34,083 nt of DNA. Source: a gamma proteobacterium HTCC2207. GTDB lineage: Bacteria > Pseudomonadota > Gammaproteobacteria > Pseudomonadales > Porticoccaceae. Position 1 is the stretch's first letter; the number at the start of each line of letters is the position of its first letter. The translations under genes were made by a program, and so were the position numbers. The notes under the pieces are model-generated. The model was not told where the DNA came from, did not search any database, and saw only the letters and a list, made by a program, of their open reading frames with translations. Location of the stretch: the NCBI GenBank assembly GCA_905181925.1, contig CAJIZU010000080.1, positions 1-34,083 on the forward strand, read 5' to 3'. Positions 1 to 9,214 of this stretch are shown here, piece after piece.

Positions 1-2
1 CC

Positions 3-320
3 GTAGCAGCGGCTTTAGTGGCTGGGTTTGTATGGTCACTTCATGATGTTGAGTCGTCATTTTGGTTGTCTAGCCTAGCTGCGATTCTTACAACGACCGC
101 CGGATTACTCATGGTGTCTAACTTTGAGTATCCAAGTTTTAAGCAGGTTGACCTAAAAGGGAAAGTCCCCTTTATTGTTATTTTATCAGCGGTGATGGGA
201 TTTGTCGTAATTACCATCGATCCACCGAGAATCTTGTTAGCCATCGCTATTGCATTTGCATTTTCGGCGCCGCTTCTGTGGGTGGGTAAAAAACTGCGGC
301 TTATTCCAGCGAGAGAATAA
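3..320 (+). CDS. pssA: CDP-diacylglycerol--serine O-phosphatidyltransferase, C-terminal part (5' truncated by window edge)
   Basis: Frame is open from base 3 (VAALVAGFVWSLHDV...) upstream of the listed start; multi-TM tail GKVPFIVILSAVMGFVVITIDPPRILLAIAIAFAFSAPLLWVGKK resembles PssA; lies upstream of leuA. Confidence 0.75.
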   Translation, partial: VAAALVAGFVWSLHDVESSFWLSSLAAILTTTAGLLMVSNFEYPSFKQVDLKGKVPFIVILSAVMGFVVITIDPPRILLAIAIAFAFSAPLLWVGKKLRLIPARE

Positions 321-368
321 GTGTTTTCAATGCTTGGATTTATTGGGTAAATCTGCTTAAATAAAAAT

Positions 369-455
369 ATGATTTTCTTGAAAAGCCTTCTTAACGTTCG
401 TGACCGCGCATTGGATGCGCCGTCTTTGCGTGCTCTGCTAGTTCTCCTGCCCTGA
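369..455 (+). CDS. Putative leucine-rich leader peptide MIFLKSLLNVRDRALDAPSLRALLVLLP (leuA attenuation leader)
   Basis: ATG at 369, TGA at 453-455; 28 aa, 9 Leu, C-terminal cluster SLRALLVLLP; about 180 nt upstream of leuA. No clear Shine-Dalgarno. Confidence 0.5.
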   Translation: MIFLKSLLNVRDRALDAPSLRALLVLLP

Positions 456-591
456 GGGGCATCTATCGTTATACCTCAAAAGTAGTGTTAAGCGGACATG
501 ATTCGCTAAAAGTAGCGCTCCATTGTGTAGAACTTGTCATTTTCCGGCGCGTCCATAAGCGAGTAGAATATAAAGTCGATTGCGTTCTACA
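453..591 (+). promoter_or_regulatory. Candidate attenuator/leader RNA of leuA with alternative hairpins
   Basis: TGAGG(453-457)/CCTCA(474-478); AGCG(491-494)/CGCT(504-507) competing with CGCTA(504-508)/TAGCG(513-517); TGTAGAAC(526-533)/GTTCTACA(584-591). Confidence 0.35.
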
Positions 592-635
592 ATAGGATCA
601 CTCGATAGGTATGGTTTTGAAAAGGTAATTTGACC

Positions 636-2183
636 ATGAAGACAAAAGAAAAGTTAGTTATTTTTGATACAACGCTTCGAGATGGTGAGCAGAGTCCGGG
701 CGCATCAATGACCAAAGACGAAAAGCTCCGAATAGCCACTGTTCTTGAAAAAATGAATGTGGATGTTATCGAGGCAGGGTTTGCGGTGTCCAGTCAAGGC
801 GACTTTGATGCGGTAAAGCTGATTGCAGATACTGTCAGAGATAGCCGAATATGTAGTCTATCAAGGGCCATGACAGGTGACATAGAGCGAGCCGGCGAAG
901 CGCTTCGTGGCGCGAGTGCAGGACGTATTCATACCTTTATTGCTACTTCCCCTATCCATATGAAATATAAGTTACAGATGGAACCTGAGGACGTCTTAGC
1001 TCAAGCGATTGGTGCGGTAAAAACTGCGAGAGATTTGATAGATGATGTCGAGTTTTCGCTTGAAGACGCGAGTCGAACAGATTTTGACTTTATGTGTCGG
1101 GTCACCGAGGCAGTCATCGCTGCTGGAGCGAGAACTATTAATTTACCCGATACAGTGGGTTACTCAGCTCCGGGTGAATATGGCTCGATGATTAAGCGTT
1201 TGATGAATAGTGTTCCTAATGCGGACAAAGCTATTTTTTCGGTTCACTGCCACAACGACTTGGGTTTGGCCGTAGCCAATAGTCTTTCTGCTGTCCAAAG
1301 CGGTGCGCGCCAGGTGGAGTGCACGATTAATGGTCTGGGCGAAAGGGCGGGCAACGCATCTTTAGAAGAGCTGGTTATGGCAATTCGAACTCGCCAAGAC
1401 TTGTACCCCGTTGAAACCATGATCGATCCGTCGCACATAGTCCCAATATCGCGTTTGGTATCAAGCATCACTGGATTTCCGGTACAACCTAACAAAGCGA
1501 TTGTTGGCGCTAATGCCTTCGCACATGAATCAGGAATACACCAAGATGGTATTTTGAAGATGCGCGAAACCTATGAAATTATGAAAGCTGAAGATGTGGG
1601 TTGGTCGACTAACAAATTGTCGCTTGGCAAGTTATCAGGCCGTGCAGCACTTGCGGCTCGGTTAGAAGATTTGGGCATCACTTTTGATAGCAAAGAAGAC
1701 TTTAATCAGGCATTTCGCCGGTTTAAAGATTTAGCAGACAAGAAGCGCGAGATTTTTGATGAAGATCTTCAGGCGCTGGTCTCTGATGTACAGATGGGTA
1801 CCGAAGATGAAGCCCTGACTCTTGTTGAATTAGAAGTGTTGTCAAAGTCGGGTCAGCTGCCACATGCAAAATTAACTATCCGTTATCAGGATCAGAATCA
1901 TGAGGCGGAAGCCAGTGGTGATGGTGCAGTTGATGCAATCTTTAATGCTATTGAAAAACTCATTAAGAGTGGTACTGAGCTACAGCTTTATTCAGTGAAT
2001 GCAGTTACCCAGGGAACAGATTCTCAAGGGGGCGTGACGGTTCGCCTAGAGAAAGATGGTCGAATTATTAATGGTCAAGGGGCCGATACTGATATTTTAG
2101 TGGCTAGCGCTAAAGCGTATCTACATGCCTTGACGCTCATGCGAAATCCAGGGCGGTTGCATCCGCAGCTCGGGGGCGTCTAG
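636..2183 (+). CDS. leuA: 2-isopropylmalate synthase
   Basis: [52 protein letters not shown] motifs and C-terminal regulatory domain. ORF track starts at TTG 630; ATG at 636 is preferred. Confidence 0.97.
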   Translation: MKTKEKLVIFDTTLRDGEQSPGASMTKDEKLRIATVLEKMNVDVIEAGFAVSSQGDFDAVKLIADTVRDSRICSLSRAMTGDIERAGEALRGASAGRIHTFIATSPIHMKYKLQMEPEDVLAQAIGAVKTARDLIDDVEFSLEDASRTDFDFMCRVTEAVIAAGARTINLPDTVGYSAPGEYGSMIKRLMNSVPNADKAIFSVHCHNDLGLAVANSLSAVQSGARQVECTINGLGERAGNASLEELVMAIRTRQDLYPVETMIDPSHIVPISRLVSSITGFPVQPNKAIVGANAFAHESGIHQDGILKMRETYEIMKAEDVGWSTNKLSLGKLSGRAALAARLEDLGITFDSKEDFNQAFRRFKDLADKKREIFDEDLQALVSDVQMGTEDEALTLVELEVLSKSGQLPHAKLTIRYQDQNHEAEASGDGAVDAIFNAIEKLIKSGTELQLYSVNAVTQGTDSQGGVTVRLEKDGRIINGQGADTDILVASAKAYLHALTLMRNPGRLHPQLGGV

Positions 2184-2941
2184 TGGTTGATGCTGTTCGG
2201 CATCATTATATAAAAACACTCGGTATTGTAGAATACATACCGAGAGGTTTTGTCGATGATAGCGAAAAGAGTGTGCCTTCAGCGCAGGACGAACCATCTA
2301 AAGAGACCAGGACAGCGATAATCGGTCAACTTTTAGCCGATCATGGGGGGACGCCAAAGGTTTTGGTTACTGGCAGTTCGCCTGCGGAAGTATCACCTGA
2401 CATCCCGACCGATGAAAGTGTGACTTCTGTAGAGTTGGCCTCAGTTGCCAGTGGCAGTATTGAAGTGAGAATAGCACTCTGGCAGCCTCATGATAAATTA
2501 CTTGTCTGTAGCGTCCTAGATGATGAGCTACCGGGCCCTGAGCATACTCAGTTGTTGACTAATATTCTCATCTCAATGGGTCATAACAGCGGAGCTTTGC
2601 CTCAGTTCGAGATTGCACAATGGCCGCCATTTGCCAATATGCAGGATGGGGAGGCAGATGCTAGAGAATTTTTGTCGACGCTTATTAGTGCCAGGTTGGA
2701 AAGTAGTCAGACGGAAATGATATTGATGTTAGGTTCAGTGACAACTGATTGGATACTGTCAGATCAGCAAAAATCTGATCTTAAACATGGACAAGTAAAG
2801 ATTGATGAGCATGTCATTGCGGTTGTAATCCCATCACTGACCGACATGATTGCACAACCTGAATTAAAACGTCATGCGTGGGATATTATTAGACCTTTAG
2901 CGCCCAACGGTGAGGTTCATCGGCAGCAAGAGACGCCATGA
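2183..2941 (+). CDS. Putative DNA polymerase III psi (HolD-like) subunit; uncharacterised protein upstream of rimI
   Basis: N-terminal YIKTLGIVEYIPRG recalls HolD LQQLGITQW; C-terminal PSLTDMIAQPELKRHAWDII recalls HolD ASPALTDLRANPTARAALWQQI; immediately upstream of rimI as in E. coli holD-rimI. Confidence 0.55.
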   Translation: MVDAVRHHYIKTLGIVEYIPRGFVDDSEKSVPSAQDEPSKETRTAIIGQLLADHGGTPKVLVTGSSPAEVSPDIPTDESVTSVELASVASGSIEVRIALWQPHDKLLVCSVLDDELPGPEHTQLLTNILISMGHNSGALPQFEIAQWPPFANMQDGEADAREFLSTLISARLESSQTEMILMLGSVTTDWILSDQQKSDLKHGQVKIDEHVIAVVIPSLTDMIAQPELKRHAWDIIRPLAPNGEVHRQQETP

Positions 2942-3387
2942 CCGCCAGCGCTAGCTCAGTTGATGTACGCCAAATGATTTATAATGATCTTGATGCAGTG
3001 CTTGAAATTGAACAAGGAAATGCCAAACATGCCTGGAGCAAAAAGCAGTTTAGCGATGCGCTTCAGTCCATTCAGGTTTTGGTAGTAGATCAAAAAGTAG
3101 CAGGATTTATCGCGCTGATAACCATTCTTGATCAAGCTGAATTACAAAATATCTCGATTCATAATGATTATCAGCTATTGGGTTATGGTGAGTATTTGCT
3201 TGCTCATGCCGTCAATCATCTTGCTTATAGCGTTAATAAAGTCTATCTAGAGGTAAGGGTCACCAATTTCTCGGCAATTCGTTTGTATAATAAGGCCGGG
3301 TTCACAGAAATTGGTCACCGAAGAGGGTATTATCCGACTGAGTTAGGTCGAGAAGATGCGCTAATCATGTGCTTAAACATTGAATGA
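2938..3387 (+). CDS. rimI: Ribosomal protein S18 alanine N-acetyltransferase
   Basis: GNAT fold: YQLLGYGEYLLAHAV, VYLEVRVTNFSAIRLYNKAGFTEIGHRRGYYP, typical of RimI; overlaps the upstream gene by 4 nt. Confidence 0.9.
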   Translation: MTASASSVDVRQMIYNDLDAVLEIEQGNAKHAWSKKQFSDALQSIQVLVVDQKVAGFIALITILDQAELQNISIHNDYQLLGYGEYLLAHAVNHLAYSVNKVYLEVRVTNFSAIRLYNKAGFTEIGHRRGYYPTELGREDALIMCLNIE

Positions 3388-3519
3388 GTTACCTCAGCGA
3401 GTTATTTTGTGCCATCGGTGCGGGACCAAAGGTGATAGAGTGATCATTGTCATTAGTTAAGCCCGTATTGAGTCGTTGTAAATACACCACTGTTGGTTAA
3501 TTTTACATAAGGAGTTTAA

Positions 3520-3972
3520 ATGGATATTCAACTGTTGTATTGGCATTGGTTAGTCATTGGTATGCTATTGGTTGTCGCTGAAATATTTATACCCAGCTTT
3601 ACTGTCCTATGGTTCGGTCTAGGCGCACTGGTAGTTGGCCTCGTTGAAATGGTTGCTCCCATGTCGATGACCACTCAAATACTAGTGTGGACTGTGTCCT
3701 CAGTGTTGTTTGCCGTAGGCTGGTTTAAAGCCATCAAACCGAAAATGGCTGCAGCTAATCAAAATAAGCAATCACGTCAATCGGCTATCGGCGAATCTGG
3801 ATTGGTAATAAAGTTACCCTCAGAGAGCACCCTAGGAACGATGCGGTTCAGTACCCCCGTTCTTGACCGTGACGAGTGGCAGTTTAGCTGTGACGTCGCG
3901 GTTGAACTTGGAGATAGGTTACACATACAGGAAATTTCTGACCAAACCCTCGTGGTGGTTAGGCTCGATTAA
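3520..3972 (+). CDS. NfeD family membrane protein
   Basis: WHWLVIGMLLVVAEIFIPSFTVLWFGLGALVVGLVE N-terminal TM region and C-terminal OB-like domain; upstream of an SPFH protein. Confidence 0.85.
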   Translation: MDIQLLYWHWLVIGMLLVVAEIFIPSFTVLWFGLGALVVGLVEMVAPMSMTTQILVWTVSSVLFAVGWFKAIKPKMAAANQNKQSRQSAIGESGLVIKLPSESTLGTMRFSTPVLDRDEWQFSCDVAVELGDRLHIQEISDQTLVVVRLD

Positions 3973-3994
3973 TTAATTAAGGAGATGTTGAAAA

Positions 3995-4846
3995 ATGGGT
4001 AATCTTATTGCTATAGGTACAGTTTTTTTAGTGGTGTTAATCACCTTATTTAAGGCTGTTAGGTTGGTGCCTCAGGGCTCAAAGTGGGTTGTACAAAGAT
4101 TAGGGAAGTTCCATAAGTCGCTAAGCCCTGGATTAAACTTCTTGGTTCCTTATATTGATGTGGTCGCCTTTAAAGCGACGACTAAAGATATTGTCTTAGA
4201 AATTCCTTCTCAGGAAGTTATTACTCGTGACAATGTCGTGATTATAGCCAATGCAGTGGCGTATATTAATATTCTGTCGCCAGAAAAGGCGGTCTATGGT
4301 GTAGAGGACTATGAGCTAGCAATTCGCACATTGGTTCAGACATCCTTACGTTCTATTGTGGGTGAGATGACGCTCGATGATGCTCTTTCTTCACGTGATC
4401 AAATTAAAGCAAAACTTAAAACATCCATCTCTGATGATATTGCCGACTGGGGTATTACACTAAAAACTGTAGAAATCCAGGATATCCAGCCGTCAGGAAC
4501 AATGCAGTCAGCGATGGAAGAGCAGGCTGCTGCTGAGCGTCAGAGACGTGCAACGGTCACTCGAGCTGATGGTGAGAAAACGGCTGCAATTCTTGAAGCT
4601 GACGGTCGTCTTGAGGCCTCTCGACGTGATGCTGAAGCAAAAGTGGTTTTAGCTGAAGCAACGAAGTCTGCGCTTTCAAAGATTAACGAAGCGATTCAAG
4701 ATAAAGAACTGCCTGCTATGTACATGCTGGGTGAAAAATATATTGAAGCAATGCATTCCATGGCCAAGTCTGACAATTCAAAATTGATAGTGTTGCCAGC
4801 TGATATTCCTGCGGCAGTACGCGGAATTATGAACAATACCAAATAG
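3995..4846 (+). CDS. SPFH/stomatin-like (QmcA/slipin-type) membrane protein
   Basis: VPQGSKWVVQRLGKFHKSLSPGLNFLVPYID, SLRSIVGEMTLDDALSSRDQI, EEQAAAERQRRATVTRADGEKTAAILEADG. Confidence 0.92.
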   Translation: MGNLIAIGTVFLVVLITLFKAVRLVPQGSKWVVQRLGKFHKSLSPGLNFLVPYIDVVAFKATTKDIVLEIPSQEVITRDNVVIIANAVAYINILSPEKAVYGVEDYELAIRTLVQTSLRSIVGEMTLDDALSSRDQIKAKLKTSISDDIADWGITLKTVEIQDIQPSGTMQSAMEEQAAAERQRRATVTRADGEKTAAILEADGRLEASRRDAEAKVVLAEATKSALSKINEAIQDKELPAMYMLGEKYIEAMHSMAKSDNSKLIVLPADIPAAVRGIMNNTK

Positions 4847-4871
4847 TGCGCAGCGTTAAAGTGGTTTAATT

Positions 4872-4890
4872 CAATCCAATCCAATCCAAT
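4872..4890 (+). repeat. Short tandem repeat, 5-bp unit CAATC (3.8 copies)
   Basis: CAATCCAATCCAATCCAAT directly before the terminator stem. Confidence 0.85.
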
Positions 4891-4915
4891 AAAAGGCCAG
4901 CATCGCTGGCCTTTT
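4891..4915 (+). terminator. Intrinsic terminator downstream of the NfeD-stomatin operon
   Basis: AAAAGGCCAGC-ATC-GCTGGCCTTTT, perfect 11-bp stem, 3-nt loop, T tract. Confidence 0.85.
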
Positions 4916-5078
4916 ACAATGAGCTTCCTTTAGCGTCTCATTGACTAGTTTAGAGTGTTGTCCTCAGATTTGCTGCGCTTAGATCATACCGCTTGACGAT
5001 GATTGGGTATTGGGCTGGTAGCCTAAAACGGGTACTATGGGCGCCCTGGTAAATGTCAGTTAAAATTGGAACAGTCCT

Positions 5079-5444
5079 ATGCAACCTCTGTCGGATAACC
5101 TTCAAGAAAATTTTGATCGCCTAATTGTTGAATGTCTCGAACAGGGCTGTATTTGGGGGCTTCAAGATGCCGCTGAAAATTGGGCGCTAGTGGGTTCTAC
5201 TGACCATGATGATATTGATGTGATTCCATTTTGGTCATCCAAATCGCTAGCTGAAGCACTGTGTGTTGGCGATTGGGATGTATACAAGCCCCTAGCTATC
5301 GAGATGGAAGAGTTTTTAGATGATTGGCTGCCAGGTATGCACAGTGATGTGCTGCTGGTCGGTGTAAATTGGAATATGGATCTTGAAGGTGCAGAAATTG
5401 AGCCTCTTGATCTGCTCGAAGAATTTGAAGCAGAATTGGATTAA
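5079..5444 (+). CDS. DUF2750 domain-containing protein
   Basis: WGLQDAAENWALVGS, VIPFWSSKSLAEALC, EEFLDDWLPGMHSDVLLVGVNWNMDLEGAEIEP. Confidence 0.75.
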   Translation: MQPLSDNLQENFDRLIVECLEQGCIWGLQDAAENWALVGSTDHDDIDVIPFWSSKSLAEALCVGDWDVYKPLAIEMEEFLDDWLPGMHSDVLLVGVNWNMDLEGAEIEPLDLLEEFEAELD

Positions 5445-5447
5445 CGC

Positions 5448-6158
5448 ATGTTTATTGACCAATTCGCCAGCCAAAGCGGTGCCCAGTTGTCTATTAATGT
5501 GCACCAGGCCAGTCAGTTCGCTAAATCTGTTAGTGGTGACTTTAATCCTATCCATGATCCCGGTAATCGACGCTTTTGTGTCCCGGGTGATTTGCTATTT
5601 GCCTTAGCTGTTGAGCGATATGGTCTTGCGAATTCAATGGCGTTTCATTTTTCGGGTTTAGTCTCTGCGGATACCCCTCTGATTTTTCCTTTTGAGCAAA
5701 GCGATCAGTTTCAGATTTTAGATGGCAGAGGAAAGGAGTATCTAAGAGTTTCGCGGGATGGAGAACGGATTTCCGCTAATGCTGGAGTGGAAGAGCTTAT
5801 CCGAGCCTATGTACGCTTTTCAGGACAAAATTTCCCACATATTTTAGTACCATTGATGACTGAGCAGAACGTAATGATTAATGCGCAACGTCCATTGGTA
5901 ATCTACCAGTCTATGTCCCTGCAATTGGATAAACTTAATCTAACTAAGCCGACCTTAAAACTATCGAAAACTACTTTGAAGATTAACGGCAAGCGTGGGG
6001 ATGCTCATCTGTGTTTCGACGTACTGGATGGTCCAACGCTTATAGGTAGGGGCGTTAAGCACCTCATTCTCAGCGGGTTAAGGCCTTTTGATCAAGGGGC
6101 GGTGGACATCATGGTCTCAGACTATCTCGGTTGGCAGTCTGAGCATAGTTACCTATAA
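5448..6158 (+). CDS. DUF3581 family protein with MaoC/hot-dog-like motif
   Basis: VSGDFNPIHDPGNRRFCVPGDLLFALAVERYG resembles the MaoC hydratase motif GDxNPIHxDP. Confidence 0.65.
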   Translation: MFIDQFASQSGAQLSINVHQASQFAKSVSGDFNPIHDPGNRRFCVPGDLLFALAVERYGLANSMAFHFSGLVSADTPLIFPFEQSDQFQILDGRGKEYLRVSRDGERISANAGVEELIRAYVRFSGQNFPHILVPLMTEQNVMINAQRPLVIYQSMSLQLDKLNLTKPTLKLSKTTLKINGKRGDAHLCFDVLDGPTLIGRGVKHLILSGLRPFDQGAVDIMVSDYLGWQSEHSYL

Positions 6159-6159
6159 C

Positions 6160-8982
6160 TTAGACCGCTAGAGCGGTTTTTAGGAAATGTCCGGTGTGGG
6201 ACCCAGCTGTTTCTGCAACCTGTTCCGGCGTACCTTCGGCAATGATTAGACCGCCTCCAGAACCACCTTCTGGGCCCAGATCGACCACCCAGTCCGCGGT
6301 TTTGATGACATCTAGAGTATGCTCAATAACTACCACAGTGTTGCCGTGATCACGCAGTCTGTGAAGTACCGCGAGTAATTGCTCAATGTCATGAAAGTGT
6401 AACCCGGTCGTGGGTTCGTCGAGGATATACAGGGTCTTGCCAGTATCTCGTTTAGACAGCTCCTTAGACAATTTAACGCGCTGAGCCTCACCGCCTGAGA
6501 GTGTGGTCGCGGCTTGCCCTAACTTAATATATGAGAGCCCTACATCAATTAAGGTTTGTAGTTTTCTGGAGATTGCTGGGATAGCATCGAAAAATTCCCG
6601 AGCATCTTCAATGGTCATATCTAGGACTTGATGGATATTCTTGCCTTTAAAATGAATATCCAGAGTTTCCCGGTTATAGCGTTTGCCAATGCATACATCG
6701 CACGGCACATAGATGTCCGGAAGAAAATGCATCTCTACTTTGGTAACACCGTCACCCTGGCATGCCTCACAGCGACCTCCCTTCACATTAAAGCTAAATC
6801 GGCCAGGCGCATAGCCGCGCGAACGCGCTTCCTGAGTACCGGCAAATATCTCTCTAACAGGTGTGAAGATTCCTGTGTAGGTAGCCGGATTTGAACGCGG
6901 GGTGCGACCGATGGGACTTTGGTTAATATCGATACACTTATCTAGAAGATTCAGCCCAGTAATTTTGTTATGAGCAGCAGGCTTCAATGTGGTGGCTTTA
7001 TTCAACGCAACAGCGGCAGCTGGATATAACGTTTCGTTGATCAACGTCGATTTTCCAGAACCCGAAACCCCAGTAATACACGTAAATACGCCGATGGGGA
7101 TATTCAGATTGACGGATTGTAAATTGTTTCCCGTAGCGGCTTCCACCGATAGCATCTTGCCCTTACCCGCATGCCTTTTCTTTGGGATTTCAATGGATCG
7201 AACACCCGATAGAAATTGACCTGTTACCGAGTTTTTATTATTTCGAATATCATCGACTGAGCCCTCTGCGACAATTTCACCGCCATGAATGCCGGCGCCG
7301 GGACCAATGTCGACAACGTAGTCAGCCGCGGCAATCGCTTCCTCGTCATGCTCTACAACGATCACTGTATTGCCAAGATCGCGCAGTCGGATCAGCGTTT
7401 TTAGAAGCCTTTCATTATCGCGTTGATGCAGACCGATGGACGGCTCGTCTAGAATGTACATTACACCCACCAGACCTGCGCCAATTTGACTAGCAAGCCG
7501 AATACGCTGTGCCTCGCCACCCGATAGTGTGTCGGCACTGCGGTTTAACGACAAATAATTGAGACCAACATCCACTAGGAAGGTAAATCTCTGGCGGATT
7601 TCTTTGACAATCTTTTCGGCAATTTCACCCTGACGCCCGACTAGACTGAGTTGTTCAAAGTAATCGGCACAATCACCCACTGGCATGCACACAATATCTT
7701 CAATGCGTTTGTTGTCGATAAAAACGTTACGTGCTGATTTCCGTAAACGAGTACCTGAGCATTCCGGGCAATCTGATGTTGCCATAAACTTAGTCAGTTC
7801 TTCCCGAACAGACTGAGACTCGGTCTCACGATAGCGGCGTTCCATGTTGTGGATAACGCCTTCAAACTTGTGTTCGCGACGAAAAACAGTGCCACGATCG
7901 TTAACATAATTAAATGTAATCTCTTCGTCATCACTACCAAACAGAATTTTTTGTTGGTGTATGGGAGACAATTTTTCCCAAGACGTATCTATGTCGAACG
8001 CATAGTGCTCTGCTAACGACGTCAGCATGTTGTAGTAAAATAATGTGCGCCTATCCCAACCACGAATAGCACCTTCGGCGATAGAGGCTTCAGGATGCTG
8101 TATGACTCTATCAATATCGAAAAACTGATGAACGCCCAGGCCATCGCAGGTAGGACAAGCTCCAGCCGGATTGTTAAATGAGAATAATCGTGGTTCAAGT
8201 TCGTTTAAGCTGTAATTACAGACTGGGCATGCAAATTTAGCAGAGAAGAGCTGATCAGGTTGTTCTTCCTCCATGTAGCTAATCACGACTAAGCCTTCAG
8301 CCAGGGTTAGTGCAGTTTCAAACGATTCAGCTAACCGCAGGGCGATGTCACCTTTTACCTTAAACCGGTCTACGACAACTTCCACGGTATGCTTCTGTTT
8401 CTTGTTGAGCGTTGGAGCTTCATCAAGATCGCAAACTATCCCGTCGATTCTTGCACGAATAAATCCCTGACGACGCAATGTTTCAAACAGATGTAAGTGT
8501 TCCCCTTTACGGTCTTTGACGACCGGAGCCAAGAGCATGAGTTTAGTGCCCTCTGGCATCTCCATGACTTGGTCTACCATCTGGCTGACAGTTTGCGCTT
8601 TTAACGGATTGTTGTGATCTGGGCAGCGAGGCTCTCCTGCACGAGCAAACAATAAGCGCAGATAGTCATAAATTTCGGTAATAGTGCCGACCGTAGATCG
8701 GGGATTATGAGAGGTAGATTTCTGCTCAATAGAGATCGCGGGCGAAAGTCCTTCGATATGGTCGACATCGGGCTTTTCCATCATGGATAGAAATTGGCGC
8801 GCATAGGTCGATAGAGACTCGACATAGCGCCTCTGACCTTCCGCATAGAGAGTATCGAATGCGAGGGAGGACTTACCTGACCCCGATAATCCCGTGATAA
8901 CAATAAACTTATCACGCGGGAGGTCTAAATCAATATTTTTAAGATTGTGGGTGCGAGCACCGCGAACCTGAATGGTATCCAT
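6160..8982 (-). CDS. uvrA: Excinuclease ABC subunit UvrA
   Basis: [35 protein letters not shown], zinc-finger Cys motifs, two ABC signatures ([24 protein letters not shown]). Confidence 0.99.
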   Translation of the reverse strand: MDTIQVRGARTHNLKNIDLDLPRDKFIVITGLSGSGKSSLAFDTLYAEGQRRYVESLSTYARQFLSMMEKPDVDHIEGLSPAISIEQKSTSHNPRSTVGTITEIYDYLRLLFARAGEPRCPDHNNPLKAQTVSQMVDQVMEMPEGTKLMLLAPVVKDRKGEHLHLFETLRRQGFIRARIDGIVCDLDEAPTLNKKQKHTVEVVVDRFKVKGDIALRLAESFETALTLAEGLVVISYMEEEQPDQLFSAKFACPVCNYSLNELEPRLFSFNNPAGACPTCDGLGVHQFFDIDRVIQHPEASIAEGAIRGWDRRTLFYYNMLTSLAEHYAFDIDTSWEKLSPIHQQKILFGSDDEEITFNYVNDRGTVFRREHKFEGVIHNMERRYRETESQSVREELTKFMATSDCPECSGTRLRKSARNVFIDNKRIEDIVCMPVGDCADYFEQLSLVGRQGEIAEKIVKEIRQRFTFLVDVGLNYLSLNRSADTLSGGEAQRIRLASQIGAGLVGVMYILDEPSIGLHQRDNERLLKTLIRLRDLGNTVIVVEHDEEAIAAADYVVDIGPGAGIHGGEIVAEGSVDDIRNNKNSVTGQFLSGVRSIEIPKKRHAGKGKMLSVEAATGNNLQSVNLNIPIGVFTCITGVSGSGKSTLINETLYPAAAVALNKATTLKPAAHNKITGLNLLDKCIDINQSPIGRTPRSNPATYTGIFTPVREIFAGTQEARSRGYAPGRFSFNVKGGRCEACQGDGVTKVEMHFLPDIYVPCDVCIGKRYNRETLDIHFKGKNIHQVLDMTIEDAREFFDAIPAISRKLQTLIDVGLSYIKLGQAATTLSGGEAQRVKLSKELSKRDTGKTLYILDEPTTGLHFHDIEQLLAVLHRLRDHGNTVVVIEHTLDVIKTADWVVDLGPEGGSGGGLIIAEGTPEQVAETAGSHTGHFLKTALAV
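6164..6181 (+). terminator. Intrinsic terminator of the DUF3581 gene, lying inside the 3' end of uvrA
   Basis: ACCGC-TAGA-GCGGT followed by TTTTT on + strand. Confidence 0.55.
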
Positions 8983-9144
8983 TAAAGCGTCTTTTTGTCA
9001 GATTTAACCTCCGATTATAGAGGTCGGAACACCCGCTGGGCAAAGGAAATATATTATCTTTACACTACGGCCATTGCCCCTAGCTAGACTTCAAATAGAG
9101 TGTTAATTTTTTATTAACATAGGATGAAAAAATAAGGGATAAAT

Positions 9145-9207
9145 ATGTCGCCTTTTATAATGCGCTGTTATTATGTAGCTTATTATTTCCCCTTAATTAC
9201 AATCTGA
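9145..9207 (+). CDS. Possible short upstream ORF MSPFIMRCYYVAYYFPLITI
   Basis: ATG with upstream AAGGGA at SD-like spacing; TGA ends 8 nt before the TTG start of the MFS gene. Confidence 0.2.
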   Translation: MSPFIMRCYYVAYYFPLITI

Positions 9208-9214
9208 ATCCACC

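Noticed and set aside
5383-5607. 74-aa ORF overlapping the DUF2750 and DUF3581 genes
   Set aside because: Out of frame with two credible genes and bridges their junction; most likely spurious.
9170-9184. CTGTTATTATGTAG as a LexA box upstream of the MFS gene
   Set aside because: Second half-site is not ACAG at the required spacing.
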